Source of the DNA: Thermoplasmata archaeon
GTDB taxonomy: Archaea > Thermoplasmatota > Thermoplasmata > Lutacidiplasmatales > UBA184
Direction: 5' to 3'
Assembly: GCA_030042815.1 (NCBI GenBank)
Contig: JASHYY010000216.1
Location: 1-6,152, forward strand
DNA length: 6,152 bases
The notes under the pieces: generated by a model
Seen by the model: only the letters and a program-made list of their open reading frames with translations
Databases searched by the model: none
What the model was told of the DNA's origin: nothing
Part shown: positions 5,389 to 6,152 of the stretch, piece after piece
Numbering within the stretch: position 1 is the first letter of the stretch
How the letters are laid out: the number at the start of each line of letters is the position of its first letter
Program-made: the position numbers and the translations under genes

Positions 5389-6019
5389 CGGGCCGGGCGC
5401 CCCGGCCGGGGTCCCGGACGCCGTCCTCGCGACCATCGAGGCGCACCTGCGCCAGCGCGAGCTGCGGCGGGAGGAGCTCTTCCAGCGGGCGCGGCGCCTC
5501 CGCCGTCTCTCGCAGGGCACGATGTCGCGGCTGCACGCGGAAGGGGAGGCGCCGGCCGACCTCGCCGAGATCCGGCGCGGCGCCGCCGAGCTCTCCGACT
5601 GGCTCCGCCGGGAGGGTCGCGGCGACGAGCCGCTCGCCCTGGACGCGTTCCAGGAGGCGGTCGAGGCGCTCCTCCTCGGGGCGGTCCTCGCCGGCGAGCC
5701 GTTGCCGGGGCCCGCCGAGATCGGCGTCGACCCCGAGCCGTACCTGCTCGGTCTCGGCGACGTCGTCGGAGAGGTCCGGCGGATCGCGCTCGACCGCCTC
5801 GGCCGCGACGACCTCCCGGGCGCCGAGCACGCGCTCGCGCTCATGGAGCGGCTCACGCGCGCGCTGCTCCGGTTCGACACGACCCGCGCGATCGTTCCGC
5901 TCAAGCCGAAACAGGACACGGCCCGCACGCTGCTCGAGCGGACCCGCGGCGAGGTCGTGATGGCCCGCTTCCTCTCCCGGGCCCGGCCTCCCGGGGAGAC
6001 GGGAGGGGGCGGGCCGTGA
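5360..6019 (+). CDS. translin/TRAX family protein
   Basis: A 219-residue, all-helical protein of the translin family. Eukaryotic translin and TRAX form the C3PO RNA-binding and RNase complex; archaeal homologues also form oligomers, and some cut RNA. After a disordered head (1-17), residues 20-60 make the first long amphipathic helix with the RARRLRRLSQGTM segment typical of the family. A second helical block (90-112) contains FQEAVEALLLG. The most diagnostic part is EPYLLGLGDVVGEVRRIALD (126-145), followed by an Arg-rich DTARTLLERTRGEV helix (about 189-202). Acidic pairs Glu99/Glu102 and Asp134/Glu138 match the spacing I recall for TRAX catalytic residues, suggesting a nuclease-competent member. 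The gene overlaps DUF357 by 29 bp, and its TGA overlaps the next GTG start. A 4-residue longer form starting at 5348 is less likely given the SD position. Confidence 0.88.
   Translation: MTGGSPSSADGPGAPAGVPDAVLATIEAHLRQRELRREELFQRARRLRRLSQGTMSRLHAEGEAPADLAEIRRGAAELSDWLRREGRGDEPLALDAFQEAVEALLLGAVLAGEPLPGPAEIGVDPEPYLLGLGDVVGEVRRIALDRLGRDDLPGAEHALALMERLTRALLRFDTTRAIVPLKPKQDTARTLLERTRGEVVMARFLSRARPPGETGGGGP
6001..6008 (+). promoter_or_regulatory. probable Shine-Dalgarno site of the phosphorylase gene
   Basis: GGGAGGGG contains a GGAGG core (6002-6006) 9 nt before the GTG at 6016. It supports reinitiation at the GTGA overlap with the translin-family stop. Confidence 0.55.
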
Positions 6020-6152
6020 GCGCCGCTCCGCGGCGCACGGTCGCCGTCATCGGCGGCTCCGGGGTGACCGGCATCTTCGAGGGCGGCGCGACGAAGACCC
6101 ACCGGGTCCCGACGCCGTGGGGGGCCCCGTCCGGCCCGATCGAGGAGGGGAC
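6016..6152 (+). CDS. S-methyl-5'-thioadenosine phosphorylase family protein, 5' part only
   Basis: The first 45 codons of a nucleoside phosphorylase of the MTAP/PNP family II, cut by the window edge (about 260-280 residues expected in full). Full-length enzymes split methylthioadenosine, or methylthioinosine or other purine nucleosides, with phosphate for purine and methionine salvage. The evidence is the N-terminal VAVIGGSGVTGIFEG, where GGSG begins the phosphate-binding site, and VPTPWGAPSGPIEEG, matching the family's TPYGxPSGPI segment. The GTG start at 6016 overlaps the translin-family TGA (GTGA). An SD-like GGGAGGGG lies just before it, and the start gives the usual short lead to the first beta strand. 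Substrate preference depends on residues beyond the edge. Confidence 0.85.
   Translation, partial: MSAAPRRTVAVIGGSGVTGIFEGGATKTHRVPTPWGAPSGPIEEG

Noticed and set aside
1..6152. Mobile element, CRISPR array, tRNA or defence system
   Set aside because: I found no spaced direct repeats, terminal inverted repeats with a transposase, cloverleaf pattern or defence-type motif. The genes are metabolic, repair and RNA-related housekeeping types.

Overview
The window looks like a GC-rich archaeal chromosome, most likely a member of Thermoplasmatota. The archaeal signs are a transketolase split into two genes, a DUF357 protein, an archaeal translin/TRAX-family protein, and short A/T-rich TATA-like boxes about 31 nt upstream of start codons that lack a Shine-Dalgarno (SD) site. 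The 3' part of a 5S rRNA at the left edge resembles Thermoplasma 5S as I recall it. The lineage is an inference from memory and was not searched.

Layout: (1) positions 1-81, the 3' two-thirds of a 5S rRNA gene on the plus strand. (2) 76-1056 on the minus strand, an EamA/DMT-type ten-helix transporter that converges on the 5S gene and appears to overlap its last few bases. (3) 1057-1109, a divergent promoter region with one A/T-rich patch and several GC-rich palindromes. (4) 1110-2030, endonuclease IV (nfo). (5) 2057-4534, a sugar-phosphate cassette: transketolase N-terminal subunit, transketolase C-terminal subunit and a small transaldolase. Together these form the core of the non-oxidative pentose phosphate pathway. 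(6) 4569-5036, an uncharacterised small protein, possibly a lipocalin-like beta-barrel, probably on the same transcript. (7) From 5069 to the right edge, a new transcript with its own TATA box: DUF357 protein, translin/TRAX-family protein, and the start of a methylthioadenosine-phosphorylase-type gene cut by the window edge. These three genes overlap one another.

Two initiation modes are visible. First genes (nfo, tktN, DUF357) have a TATA-like box about 31 nt before the start codon and no SD, as expected for leaderless mRNAs. Internal genes (tktC, tal, translin, MTAP-like) have G-rich SD sequences and often overlap the preceding stop codon. No mobile element, CRISPR array, tRNA or defence system is visible. 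The window is mostly housekeeping. The points most worth a second look are the 5S/transporter overlap, the DUF357-translin-phosphorylase cluster, and the unplaced gene behind transaldolase.
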